Positions 8,292 to 16,400 are shown, numbered from the stretch's first letter. The stretch is 36,338 bases of DNA from Candidatus Latescibacterota bacterium (GCA_020352495.1 CP070677.1:3401975-3438312), one strand, 5' to 3'. Notes: generated by a model from the sequence alone, not told the origin. Program-made: numbers and translations.

Positions 8292-9802
8292 TGCTGCTCA
8301 CCTCCTTCCTCCAGTGTTTTGAGGTAGGCGATCAAGGCCATCCGCTCGACGTCGTCACCGGTAAAGTCCGGCATTTCGTCACCATAATCACTGGCGTTAT
8401 CGAGAATGTCCTCGTATTCATCGCCCGCGAGTCCCGCGAGCGATTCGGTCTTGTCGTTGTATCCACCGATCTCGTGACAGCGACCGCACCGCACGTCAAA
8501 GACCTTTTTCCCCAAATCAACACCCGTGAGACCATAGATCTCGCTCATATCGCGCTGATCGACACGCGCCCATATATGGTCTGCGATCAACGCCGCCTCC
8601 TCTTCGGTACCGAGAAACTCCGGCATGTTTCCTTTGAGGACGTGCGTTCCTTTGACGATCCCGGCAATGAAATCAGGGTCTGTTCCGTCGAACGCGGGTC
8701 CCAACGGCTTGTACCCATCTATCGTGTGACAGCTCCGGCACGCGCGGCGGAAAAGATCGGCGCCGTCATTGCCGGTTCGGAAAGCAATCTCCGAGAGGTA
8801 ACCATCGCTACGATAGGTATCCGCCTTGGCGAGTTCGACCGCGTTGCCATACATGTAGTCATATATGACATACGGTTTTCGAATCGACTCGCGCATCCAC
8901 TCGAAACCGCCAAAAAAGCCGAGCCCCATGGCCAGCATCACAATAGCGACCACTGTGTGGAGTTTTCTCGGGATCAAGAGTCCAAATACCACTAGGAAGA
9001 CGGCGAGGACAGCGAGAAACCAAAACGCAACGTCGATCGACGACATCGGTGTTGGCATCATCTCGGCCGCAGTTGTCGTTACACGGCTCGGGATGGCTTT
9101 CCAGTACCAGAACCACGACGGAACGATGACGGCCACACCAAGGATCGACCACCTCGCGTTGTATCGCACCAGCCTTGCTTTGAATTCACCCGCTTCGAAA
9201 CGGGATGCCACAGCCAGTGAGAAAATACCGGCGAGCAACAAACAGATGCCCGTCCGGAACACGAGCGAAGGCCAGTAGGTGGGGTTGAAGAAACCGTTCC
9301 AGAAACTGCCCGTCTCAAGCCACTTGCCGGGGGTCAGCATGAAGCAAATGATCCCGTTGATGACGACGAGCGAGAGCCAGGCCGCCCAAAAGTAGATCCA
9401 TCCCACGATCTGATGATTTCGCGCCGACATCGTTTTCCAGCCGTAGAAGTAGATGATGGCGGCGCAGATTTCGACGACGAAAAACGTCCACTCGGTGGCC
9501 CACCCCCAGACGAAATTGTGAATCAGTACTTCTGTCGCCGCAGGGTTGAGAAGACCGATGATGACCCAAATTCCCACGCCGGAGAGCGCGCCAAAAACGA
9601 GCGTGAGCAAGACAAAGAACTTGGTGAGTTTTTGAAGAGACTCTATGCGGAGCGTGTCGTTGCTTCGTCGTGCCGCTGTCTCCGCAACCACGAGATACAA
9701 CCCGCCACCGATGGCGAAGTGAGAAACGAAAACGTGGAGAACGGCAATCACCGCCATTAGAATCCCGTACCCGACCCCCACATCCCAAAACGGGTAGTTC
9801 AT
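8288..9802 (-). CDS. Cytochrome bd-type-like oxidase subunit I fused to a di-haem cytochrome c domain
   Basis: The product has 504 residues. Residues 1-310 are a multi-helix membrane domain like CydA: N-terminal helix LHVFVSHFAIGGG with candidate haem-ligand histidines 23 and 28, then WATEWTFFVVEI with two spaced glutamates (104, 111), as in the proton channel of CydA. A periplasmic tail holds two haem c motifs, CRSCH (355-359) and CGRCH (439-443), with later methionines (NMPEF, EMPDF) as likely sixth ligands. Classical CydA oxidises quinol and has no haem c; here the tail could accept electrons from soluble cytochrome c, giving a cytochrome c oxidase of bd type. That is inference. The start ATG 9802 is fixed by AGGAGGATCC immediately upstream. 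It is first in a two-gene operon. Confidence 0.82.
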   Translation of the reverse strand: MNYPFWDVGVGYGILMAVIAVLHVFVSHFAIGGGLYLVVAETAARRSNDTLRIESLQKLTKFFVLLTLVFGALSGVGIWVIIGLLNPAATEVLIHNFVWGWATEWTFFVVEICAAIIYFYGWKTMSARNHQIVGWIYFWAAWLSLVVINGIICFMLTPGKWLETGSFWNGFFNPTYWPSLVFRTGICLLLAGIFSLAVASRFEAGEFKARLVRYNARWSILGVAVIVPSWFWYWKAIPSRVTTTAAEMMPTPMSSIDVAFWFLAVLAVFLVVFGLLIPRKLHTVVAIVMLAMGLGFFGGFEWMRESIRKPYVIYDYMYGNAVELAKADTYRSDGYLSEIAFRTGNDGADLFRRACRSCHTIDGYKPLGPAFDGTDPDFIAGIVKGTHVLKGNMPEFLGTEEEAALIADHIWARVDQRDMSEIYGLTGVDLGKKVFDVRCGRCHEIGGYNDKTESLAGLAGDEYEDILDNASDYGDEMPDFTGDDVERMALIAYLKTLEEGGEQQ

Positions 9803-9857
9803 AAAGGATCCTCCTGTGGTGAGTGAATTGTCCAGCAGAGTCGGCGTAACGCGATCA

Positions 9858-9879
9858 TGCAATCACAGGTGTGATTGCA
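9858..9879. promoter_or_regulatory. 22-bp perfect palindrome, probable operator
   Basis: TGCAATCACA (9858-9867), GG, TGTGATTGCA (9870-9879): two exact 10-bp inverted half-sites. It lies in the 204-bp divergent gap, 56 bp from the oxidase start and 128 bp from the secreted-protein start, and overlaps a candidate -35 box for the latter. The half-site contains TGTGA as in CRP/FNR-superfamily sites, but with the halves in the opposite arrangement, so the regulator is unknown. Confidence 0.65.
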
Positions 9880-9903
9880 ATGCAACTGAAAATTCGGTAT
9901 GCT
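9875..9903 (+). promoter_or_regulatory. Candidate promoter of the secreted BNR-like protein gene
   Basis: TTGCAA (9875-9880), 17 bp, TATGCT (9898-9903); each 4 of 6. The -35 overlaps the right arm of the palindrome, which would fit repression by a bound dimer. Confidence 0.35.
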
Positions 9904-10006
9904 TTTAGAGAAACCTATCTCGTCTCAAACGTCTCCCGGCCGGCCCGTCGCGTTGCAGGGCGACAAGATGACCATCAACTCACGTTCGAACGAAAGGGTT
10001 GGCGTC

Positions 10007-11599
10007 ATGACTCCTCCACTCAAACCGACGATCGTTCTCCTTTTGCTGCTGTGTCTGCCAAGCGTGGTCTTCGCCCAGTATCCAAACGTCAGGGTCAGTG
10101 ACCCAGGCAGTGTGGATCCCGAAGAGGCGACAATCGCGATCAACCCGACAAATCCGCTCAATCTCGTCGGCGGGGCAAACATCGACTACTTTTATTACTC
10201 GATGGATGGAGGGCTCACCTGGCAGGAAGGCCAGTTGACGTCGTCCCTTGGTGTGTGGGGAGATCCCGTCGTGACTTTTGATGCGGATGGATACGCGTAC
10301 TACACGCACCTGTCATGGCCTTCGCCACCGGGGGAATGGCTCGATCGTATCGTTGTCCAGAAATCAACCGATGGTGGGGTGACGTGGAGCGATGGGGTGG
10401 GGGTCGGACTGAATCCTCCCAAGGAGCAGGACAAGGAATGGATCGTCGCAGATATCACCAACTCACCGTACCGAAACAACCTCTATATGGCCTGGACGGA
10501 GTTCGACGACTACGGAAGCTCGGATCCGGGTGACAGCACACGCATATTGTTTTCGCGGTCGACCAACTCGGGCACTGTGTGGTCGGCCCCGGTTCGCATA
10601 AGCGATGTTGGGGGTAACTGCATCGATGAAGACGAAACGGTCGAGGGGGCCGTACCCGCCGTGGGGCCAAACGGAGAGGTCTATCTCGCGTGGGCCGGAC
10701 CGCTTGGGATCATGTTCGACAAATCACTCGACGGCGGTGTGACGTTTGGCACCGACATCTTTGTCACCTCACAGCCCGGCGGTTGGGCCTTTGACGTTCC
10801 AGGAATCTACCGGTCGAACGGGTTACCAATCACCGTGTGTGATGTGAGCAACGGTCCTTACCGGGGCACGGTGTACGTCGTCTGGTCGGATCAACGGATG
10901 GGCATCGATGATACCGATGTGTTCTTGATCAAATCCACCGATGGGGGTGAAACCTGGGGTGGGTTGAGACGGGTCAACAACGACCCGTTGGGTGCCCATC
11001 AGTTTTTCCCCTGGGTGTGTGTGGATCCGGTCACGGGGATCATATGGGTCGTGTTCTACGATCGCAGAAACACCAGCGGGTTTGGGACGGATGTGTATGT
11101 CGCACGGTCAGACGACGGTGGGGAAACGTTTACCAATTTCGAAATCAGCGAGTCGACGTTCTACCCAACCCAGACGATTTTCTTTGGTGATTATATCAAC
11201 ATCGCCGCCATTGGCGGGGTAGTTCATCCGATCTGGATGAGGATGGATAGTGGGGTTCTAAGCATCTGGACCACAACGATCAACGATGTTACCGGTATCG
11301 ACGCGCCCATCGTACGCGCGGAGGACATCGAACTGTTCCAGAACTTCCCAAACCCGTTCAACCCAACGACCACGATTTCGTATTCATTGCGGGGCGAGAC
11401 AAGCGTAAAGCTTTCGATTTTCGATCCGCGGGGACGGCTCGTAACGACGCTTGTTGATGGACCGCGCCAGGCAGGTCTCAACCGAATCATGTGGAGCGGG
11501 AACGACGCAAGGGGAAATCCAGTGAGTTCGGGGGTTTATTTCTGCCGGTTGGAGGCATCGGGGACGGTTCTCACAAAGAAAATCATGCTTGTGAGATAG
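10007..11599 (+). CDS. Secreted sialidase/BNR-like propeller protein with T9SS-type C-terminal sorting domain
   Basis: The 530-residue product begins with a clear signal peptide, MTPPLKPTIVLLLLLCLPSV then VFA before QYPN. The body has BNR/Asp-box-like repeats: YSMDGGLTWQEG, KSTDGGVTWSDG, KSLDGGVTF, KSTDGGETWGG and RSDDGGETF, so it probably folds as a six-bladed propeller as in sialidases and related exo-proteins. Catalytic residues of a true sialidase cannot be confirmed. The last ~90 residues (FQNFPNPFNPTTTISYSL, VKLSIFDPRGRLV, SSGVYFCRL, KKIMLVR) are a FlgD-Ig/T9SS type A C-terminal domain, implying export across the outer membrane and surface attachment. ATG 10007 is preferred over ATG 9968 and other upstream starts because it begins the signal peptide and follows AAAGGG. 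Monocistronic. Confidence 0.85.
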   Translation: MTPPLKPTIVLLLLLCLPSVVFAQYPNVRVSDPGSVDPEEATIAINPTNPLNLVGGANIDYFYYSMDGGLTWQEGQLTSSLGVWGDPVVTFDADGYAYYTHLSWPSPPGEWLDRIVVQKSTDGGVTWSDGVGVGLNPPKEQDKEWIVADITNSPYRNNLYMAWTEFDDYGSSDPGDSTRILFSRSTNSGTVWSAPVRISDVGGNCIDEDETVEGAVPAVGPNGEVYLAWAGPLGIMFDKSLDGGVTFGTDIFVTSQPGGWAFDVPGIYRSNGLPITVCDVSNGPYRGTVYVVWSDQRMGIDDTDVFLIKSTDGGETWGGLRRVNNDPLGAHQFFPWVCVDPVTGIIWVVFYDRRNTSGFGTDVYVARSDDGGETFTNFEISESTFYPTQTIFFGDYINIAAIGGVVHPIWMRMDSGVLSIWTTTINDVTGIDAPIVRAEDIELFQNFPNPFNPTTTISYSLRGETSVKLSIFDPRGRLVTTLVDGPRQAGLNRIMWSGNDARGNPVSSGVYFCRLEASGTVLTKKIMLVR

Positions 11600-11653
11600 G
11601 CTCCCGCAGGTGATTAGCCGTGATCCTTTCAACTGGAGCACGAAGTGACGCGG

Positions 11654-11729
11654 TTGGTAAGGGGATCGTGGGGGTACGCCGGCTTCAGACAGTCCTCGCG
11701 CGCCGTACCCCCACGATCCCCTTGCCCAA
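11654..11729. repeat. REP-like palindromic element, copy 1 (possible bidirectional terminator)
   Basis: AAGGGGATCGTGGGGGTACG (11659-11678) has an exact 20-bp inverted copy at 11704-11723; the flanks (GTTGG / CCAAC) pair loosely. The 25-base loop carries CCGGCTTCAGACAGTCC then TCGCGCGC. The module 11675-11705 recurs with few changes at 27427-27456. It lies between two convergent genes, as copy 2 does. Confidence 0.8.
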
Positions 11730-11789
11730 CGACCGTGTCGTTCCCCGCGCCACAAGCTTCACTTCAACCCCCGCTCCGACTGATCACAA

Positions 11790-14117
11790 TCACTCGCCCT
11801 CTATTATATATAACTTCCCTGCGAGAAAGTCGGTGACCCAGAATCTGCCGTCTTTATCCATCTCTCCGCTTGTGATTTCGAATACCCCATCCCCAAACTG
11901 ACCCCTGACGTAAAAGGACACGTTTCCCGTATCGAACCGCGTGTCCCCGTACGGATAATTTGTTTTGTGCAGCGTCGCAAACGACTCTCTCTCTGGATCA
12001 AATTCCATGATCGACATCGATGTCTCGTTATGGGCGGCGACGATCAGCCTCTCGCCGCGAACCCAGATATTGTCCGGGAGTCCCTTGAAAGGGATCTTGA
12101 TCGGTTTCGCGTCGGCTCCGACTTCTTGGACGGTGTTGTCGAGATGGTCGATGACAAAGGTGCGGTCTCCAACCCTGCCTAGCTTGAGGGGCGCTTCACC
12201 GGTCGGGAGTTCTGTTACGGAAAAGTCCGTTTTGTCGATGACGGAAACGGTTTTGGAATCGAAGTTGGCAACGTAAATGTTCCGTTTGTCAAAAATAAGG
12301 TCGGTTGACGTGAGTCCCAGTGAAATTTTCCCGATCACCTTCTTCTCGGCGGGGTCGATTACCTGAAGCACGCTAGGATCGTCATCTTTTTCCCCCAAAC
12401 GCACCAGGTAAAGACGGTTTGCCTCCGCGTCGTATTCGAGAATCCGCTGAGTGATCTCTCTTTCCACTTCGTCCTCGAGTCGAAGCCGTTTGTTGGCTTC
12501 GTACACCCGAACCGGATCCTCAAGGGTGCCGATGAACTGTTCTTCCTTGCCCCAGTTGTTCTGTGTGAAATAAAGAACTCCCCCGCCGTCGAGAGCCATC
12601 TCGTGCGCCTGACGGGGTATTCGCCGATCGTAAAACGTGAAGTCGTCGGCATCGATCGTCAAAACGCCATTTTTGGCATCCCAAATGTAAACCGTGGGCC
12701 AGTAGGATTGGTGTGGTCCATAAGAGAGGTAGACATCTCCGTCCTTGTTGTGGGTCGCTTCGATGGGGTAGTCGTAAGGAAGCGGGTGAACCTCGAAGGT
12801 GCCGTCGGGGCGCACTTCGGCAAACTGGTCTTCCGAATTGAAAATGAGAAAGCTACCCCGCCGAGGAAGTCCGATCAGGTCTATCGGCGCCCACCCGGTG
12901 TAGATCTTTGTGGTTTTCTCGGTCCGCGGGTCGAGCGCGGTGATCGCCGCGCCAAATGTGCCGTTGACGGCCGTGGCGCCCTTTGGAAAATAAACGGCGT
13001 TGTTTTTGGCGTCGAAAGTCATCGTGAACATGTGGGGTATGATCCCGAGCTTCTCGATCCGTTTGACGAGCGTTCGATTCTCGAGATCGATGACATCTAC
13101 CTCTCCAAACGCCCAGCTGGCGACGTACAAAAGATCGTTCTCGAAATCGATGGCGCTGGCGTCGTTGCCATAGGCGGGGATCTTGATCTCATCGAGCGTT
13201 CCACCATCCTCGAAGTTGACGACATGGACGGACGGGTGGTTGTCGTAAGGTATGTAGACTTCCTTCCGAGCGGAGTTATAGATGATCCCGACGCCCTCGG
13301 TGAACTCCGGGAGCCCCACAATGACGTCGTTTCCGTCCACGATATCGATTTTGGCCGCTTCGATGACTTTTCTCTTATCCGTTTCGGTAACGATAAAAAG
13401 GGCGTGGTCATTCTCATCGTACCCGGCGAAATGCCACCGCCCGCCGTTGGCCAGTTGGAGCGGACGGGAGCTCACGAGTTCGGCCTTCTTCGCGTCAAAG
13501 AGATAAAGCATCGAGTGGTACCCGTCGACGGCAACGATCCGCCCCAGCACATTGTCCGCGATGACCTTTCGAATGGGGGGAGGGGGCGTTTGATTGAGAT
13601 TGATCAGAGCCTCACTCGTCTCGAGCCATTTTCTCTCTTTTATTTTCTTGGATCCGGGTTTGACGAAGGCCAATGTCTTGCTCTCGCGTCCAGCGACAAA
13701 GACATTTCCCGTCTGTTCTTCGACGGCAATCGACTCGAATTGAACATCGGTGCGTATCATCGTCGATCTCTTGTCCGATGAAGAAACGGCAAAGATGCAT
13801 TGCGCACCAACGAGGTAGATGTCACCGGTTTTCCGGTTCAACGTCATTGATTCGGACTTGAGATGCTGAAGGGCCCGTCCTCCAAGGGGTATGTTTTCGA
13901 CGGAAAAGTCTTTACAGTCGACGATCGAGATCGAAGAAGTCAACGTGTTGGCGGCAATCAAGCGATTCCGGGTCTCGTCCAACTGTACGAGAACGGGGCC
14001 GGCGGCGTTTACCGAAACACCGGGGACACTCAAGAAATCTATCGTCTGAACGGTTGTGGCCGCGTATCCTCGAGCACCACCAGCCAGAATCAGAAGAATG
14101 AGTAATCGCCACACCAT
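11790..14117 (-). CDS. Secreted YVTN/NHL-type beta-propeller protein of unknown function
   Basis: This is a 775-residue protein with an N-terminal signal peptide (MVWRLLILLILAGGARGYA then AT). The whole body is propeller-like repeats of about 40-45 residues alternating small beta strands: LVQLDETRNRLIAAN, TGDIYLVGAQ, TGNVFVAGRE, ARKEVYIPYD, NDLLYVASWAFGEVDVIDL, KNNAVYFPKG, KRNIYVANFDSKTVSVIDK, and a final DKDGRFWVTDFLAGKLYII. The DSKTVSVID type is the surface-layer YVTN repeat. No catalytic motif or sorting domain is visible, so it may bind protein or carbohydrate in the periplasm or outside. The start ATG 14117 has AAGGAGGTCA eight bases upstream, one of the best ribosome sites in the window. 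Length is enough for two propellers. Confidence 0.75.
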   Translation of the reverse strand: MVWRLLILLILAGGARGYAATTVQTIDFLSVPGVSVNAAGPVLVQLDETRNRLIAANTLTSSISIVDCKDFSVENIPLGGRALQHLKSESMTLNRKTGDIYLVGAQCIFAVSSSDKRSTMIRTDVQFESIAVEEQTGNVFVAGRESKTLAFVKPGSKKIKERKWLETSEALINLNQTPPPPIRKVIADNVLGRIVAVDGYHSMLYLFDAKKAELVSSRPLQLANGGRWHFAGYDENDHALFIVTETDKRKVIEAAKIDIVDGNDVIVGLPEFTEGVGIIYNSARKEVYIPYDNHPSVHVVNFEDGGTLDEIKIPAYGNDASAIDFENDLLYVASWAFGEVDVIDLENRTLVKRIEKLGIIPHMFTMTFDAKNNAVYFPKGATAVNGTFGAAITALDPRTEKTTKIYTGWAPIDLIGLPRRGSFLIFNSEDQFAEVRPDGTFEVHPLPYDYPIEATHNKDGDVYLSYGPHQSYWPTVYIWDAKNGVLTIDADDFTFYDRRIPRQAHEMALDGGGVLYFTQNNWGKEEQFIGTLEDPVRVYEANKRLRLEDEVEREITQRILEYDAEANRLYLVRLGEKDDDPSVLQVIDPAEKKVIGKISLGLTSTDLIFDKRNIYVANFDSKTVSVIDKTDFSVTELPTGEAPLKLGRVGDRTFVIDHLDNTVQEVGADAKPIKIPFKGLPDNIWVRGERLIVAAHNETSMSIMEFDPERESFATLHKTNYPYGDTRFDTGNVSFYVRGQFGDGVFEITSGEMDKDGRFWVTDFLAGKLYIIEGE

Positions 14118-14233
14118 TTCAACTGACCTCCTTGATCATTCGTTCAATCGCCGTGTGTCCGATCTGTCGAATCCCTTGTGACAACGTCCGGTTCCAGGGT
14201 CGAAGGGTCTGACACCTCGCGCGACCATCCGGG

Positions 14234-14479
14234 TCAAGGGCCGTGCGGTCGCGTGAGTACGCTGAGTTCCCACGACCCGAGTCTCACGTCCTGGCGCAAA
14301 ACGTACGTGCCTTCGTCGCTGCCACACACTTTGAAGTACCGGTGACGCGGGTCCACCCATCGGTCGATGATGGAGGTCACTTCGAGCTTGCGATCGTCCC
14401 GGTAGAACCATCGTGGCTCTTCGTCACCCCGATATCCCGAGTAACATTCGACGAGCACCTTCGCGTAGTGTCTTGGCAT
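14234..14479 (-). CDS. Small conserved hypothetical protein
   Basis: This 81-residue soluble protein is rich in Tyr, Trp and Arg: MPRHYAKVLVECYSGYRGDE, then EPRWFYRDDRKLEVTSIIDRW, DPRHRYFKVCGSDEGTYVLR and GSWELSVL. The pattern of a short beta-rich domain with RYFKV.G.D...YVLR resembles small uncharacterised proteins I associate with several Gram-negative lineages; no function is known to me. ATG 14479 is preferred over ATG 14506 because it starts at the conserved block and follows a G-rich stretch (GGGGGGAC). An extended -10 sequence lies upstream. It is 116 bp upstream of the propeller gene on the same strand and might be cotranscribed with it. Confidence 0.6.
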   Translation of the reverse strand: MPRHYAKVLVECYSGYRGDEEPRWFYRDDRKLEVTSIIDRWVDPRHRYFKVCGSDEGTYVLRQDVRLGSWELSVLTRPHGP

Positions 14480-14946
14480 GTCCCCCCGGCAACGGCGAGT
14501 TGTCACGGTCAGTATATCACCTTCTCGACGTTATCACTTGATTCCGGGCTCGAACCAGTAAAGTAGTGTCCAACGAACGTGAAATGACCTCCTCATCAAC
14601 TCAGGGAATCACAAGTTGTTGTGAATAGGTCATAGTCGACCCCCACATATTGGGTTGCGGGTGATATGACCAACATATACCGATCGACGGTTGCCGATAA
14701 TCGCCGGGGGCCCTGCTCTCGCGGAAAGGGATTGTCGCATCAGACTGTTTGGCGTAGCGTTTGCTCGTGCGATCATTGGTCGCACCGGAAACAACTTCTC
14801 AAGGTATTCACATTTTTGTTGTCGAATTTGCGTGCACCGTGTTTATAACAACGTAAAGACTCAGCCGCGTTGTTGTCGATACCGACGTGGTAACGGGCAA
14901 ACGATAGGGCGGGAACCAAAAGGACAAAACTTAGGGGGAAACGACG
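14480..14946. other. Divergent intergenic region with short inverted repeats
   Basis: No convincing gene in about 465 bp. It holds the minus-strand extended -10 at 14511-14519; ATGACCT (14584-14590) and its inverse AGGTCAT (14629-14635), with ATGACC again near 14666; a 6-bp stem GTGCGA...TCGCAC near 14766-14784; and TATAAC (14844-14849), a possible -10 for the next gene with only a poor -35 (TTGTCG, 19 bp upstream). The ATGACC set could be a regulator site. Confidence 0.35.
14511..14519 (-). promoter_or_regulatory. Extended -10 promoter of the small conserved protein
   Basis: On the minus strand this reads TGATATACT, that is TGN followed by TATACT, an extended -10 element. Transcription would start about 25 bases before ATG 14479. 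No good -35 box was seen, as is common for extended -10 promoters. Confidence 0.35.
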
Positions 14947-15465
14947 ATGAAGCTACCTCTAAAAGTGGCGGTCTTTGTCGCCATTCTTTTGATCGCCGGC
15001 CGGTCCGGTGGGCAAAACACCGAGGTTACACGCGCCACAATGGTTGGTCTCCCAGGTGTGACGATCTATGTCGATTCGCTCTCACAGGCACTCGTGGAAC
15101 GGGGGATGACCGAGGATGTCTTCAAGGTCAAAGTCGAGCTCCGGCTGCTCGAAGCAGGTGTGAAGATTCTCAATCCTGCCATAGACGAACCGGCCCCCGG
15201 AAACCCGACTCTCTACCTCGACATCACAACTGTCTTTGACGAGGCTGTCGAGCAGTGTCTTTACGGCATACGACTGGAACTAACGCAGACGGTTCGTCTC
15301 GAGCGAAATCCCGGTCTCGCCGTTTTCAACGTTCCCACGTGGAGTGTGGGGGGGGTGGGGATCTACTCCGGAGAGTGGCGCGATGCCATGGTAGAAGATG
15401 TACTCAATTTCACTGACGAGTTCATCGACGCGTTTGTCACCGTTAACCCCGTAGTCGAAGAATAG
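14947..15465 (+). CDS. Secreted conserved protein of unknown function
   Basis: The product has 172 residues with a signal peptide (MKLPLKVAVFVAILLIAGRS, cut probably before the QNTE stretch). The mature part, about 145 residues, opens with a conserved-looking block GLPGVTIYVDSLSQAL, then LRLLEAGVKIL, NPTLYLDITTVF, YGIRLELTQTVRLERNP, TWSVGGVGIY and DEFIDAFVTVNP. This layout matches small exported proteins often annotated as hypothetical, found across several Gram-negative lineages; I know no assigned function. AGGGGG eight bases before ATG 14947 supports the start. It is four bases upstream of the DUF192 gene and probably in one operon with it. Stop is TAG. Confidence 0.7.
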   Translation: MKLPLKVAVFVAILLIAGRSGGQNTEVTRATMVGLPGVTIYVDSLSQALVERGMTEDVFKVKVELRLLEAGVKILNPAIDEPAPGNPTLYLDITTVFDEAVEQCLYGIRLELTQTVRLERNPGLAVFNVPTWSVGGVGIYSGEWRDAMVEDVLNFTDEFIDAFVTVNPVVEE

Positions 15466-15469
15466 ACTC

Positions 15470-15937
15470 ATGCGCTGGTTGATTCAAAAGCTGCGCAATT
15501 TCCAACAGGGGAGATCGAGCACAACATCTCGTTGTACTCGAGCTAGGGCACCCCAAGATATTGATAACCGTGTGGACGAATGCAATGAAAGATTGTTACG
15601 TGCCGTCAATATCACCAAGGGAACCGAGGTAGCATCCCGGGTTGAGTGGGCGGGTACGAGTGAGACCCGGCGCCGTGGCCTCCTTGGCCGAGGTCACCTC
15701 GATCCGGACGAAGGAATCTACATCGTTCCGACGCAGTGGATCCACATGTTTGGAATGCGTTTTCCGATCGATGTAGCGTTTCTCGCCTCGGATGGTCGGG
15801 TGCTCTTCGTGCATCACGGTCTAAAACCAAACCGTCTCTCGCGGCTGGTGTGGCGTGCCGAAGGAGCCCTGGAAATCGCCGCCGGTATGCTCAAAACGAC
15901 GAACACCACTGTTGGCGATGTGATTGAGTTTCGTTAG
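15470..15937 (+). CDS. DUF192 domain protein
   Basis: This is a 155-residue protein whose last ~115 residues match DUF192: ITKGTEVASRVEWAGTSETR, RRGLLGR, GIYIVPTQWIHMFGMRFPID, VAFLASDGRVLFVHHGLKP, then GALEIAAGM and VGDVIEF. DUF192 is a small beta-rich domain of unknown biochemical role, often exported, and found near Tad/Flp pilus genes in some bacteria; here the pilus operon begins 460 bp downstream. The first 35 residues are basic and Ser/Thr-rich and not part of the domain. ATG 15470 has no good ribosome site, but its position four bases after the previous stop fits coupled translation; GTG 15571 is an alternative start. Stop is TAG. Confidence 0.8.
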   Translation: MRWLIQKLRNFQQGRSSTTSRCTRARAPQDIDNRVDECNERLLRAVNITKGTEVASRVEWAGTSETRRRGLLGRGHLDPDEGIYIVPTQWIHMFGMRFPIDVAFLASDGRVLFVHHGLKPNRLSRLVWRAEGALEIAAGMLKTTNTTVGDVIEFR

Positions 15938-16294
15938 CCAACCGCAAAGTCCCTTCCGTCGGTCAGTCAACCACATAATTTTCTCCGTCAGTCATTCTGC
16001 AAACAACACGTTTCAAAAAACATATCGATCGTGTCGAACTGTCGTTCGGAATGACGAGGTAGTATTGACCCGCATGAGAACGAACAGGAAATCGGAAGAA
16101 ACGTAATCCGTCTTCAGTTTTCGCGACGACTCCAGCTGTTGATATTTCCCCAACTTTTTGTGGATAGATCCCCGAATACAAGGTGATCGCAACGTAACGA
16201 TGCGATTCTTGCTGACGACGCAACTAGGTGAAAAGCGCATTAAATTCAAACAATTAAAACAAAAACGGCGTGTTGAAAACGTTGTTGGTCTTTT

Positions 16295-16311
16295 TTGGCG
16301 TAGGATTTGCC
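16295..16311 (+). promoter_or_regulatory. Sigma-54 (-24/-12) type promoter of the Tad operon
   Basis: TTGGC (16295-16299) and TTTGC (16306-16310) place GG and GC exactly 10 bases apart, matching the YTGGCAC-N5-TTGC pattern of RpoN promoters. Transcription would start near 16322, directly at the hairpin and 79 bases before flp. No good sigma-70 pair lies nearby. Confidence 0.55.
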
Positions 16312-16322
16312 TTATACGAGGG

Positions 16323-16350
16323 CTCGTTGAGGTACCAAACCCTCAACGAG
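16323..16350 (+). promoter_or_regulatory. Perfect hairpin at the predicted 5' end of the Tad mRNA
   Basis: CTCGTTGAGG (16323-16332) pairs exactly with CCTCAACGAG (16341-16350) around an 8-base loop. No T run follows, so it is not a terminator. At the predicted transcript start it could protect the pilin mRNA from decay. Confidence 0.6.
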
Positions 16351-16400
16351 TACTAAATCGGCAGATCCCTCCAGCTCGACTTTATCGAAAGGAAAGATCG

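Larger units (their letters stand above)
15938..16400. other. Regulatory region upstream of the Tad pilus operon
   Basis: No gene is seen in this 463-bp gap. It contains near-repeats of GTCAGTCA (around 15960 and 15989), a long AT-rich, A-tract region (16235-16285), the sigma-54-like promoter (16295-16311) and the leader hairpin (16323-16350). The AT-rich stretch upstream of a sigma-54 site is where an enhancer-binding protein would be expected, but no clear operator pair was identified. Confidence 0.5.

Noticed and set aside
12603..13781. 392-codon plus-strand frame opposite the secreted propeller gene
   Set aside because: The minus-strand gene has a signal peptide, repeat structure and a strong ribosome site; the plus frame mirrors its codon bias and shows no recognisable motif.
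14691..15239. 182-codon plus-strand frame before and into the secreted protein gene
   Set aside because: Out of frame with the gene at 14947, which has a signal peptide and good ribosome site; the composition is basic and random-like.
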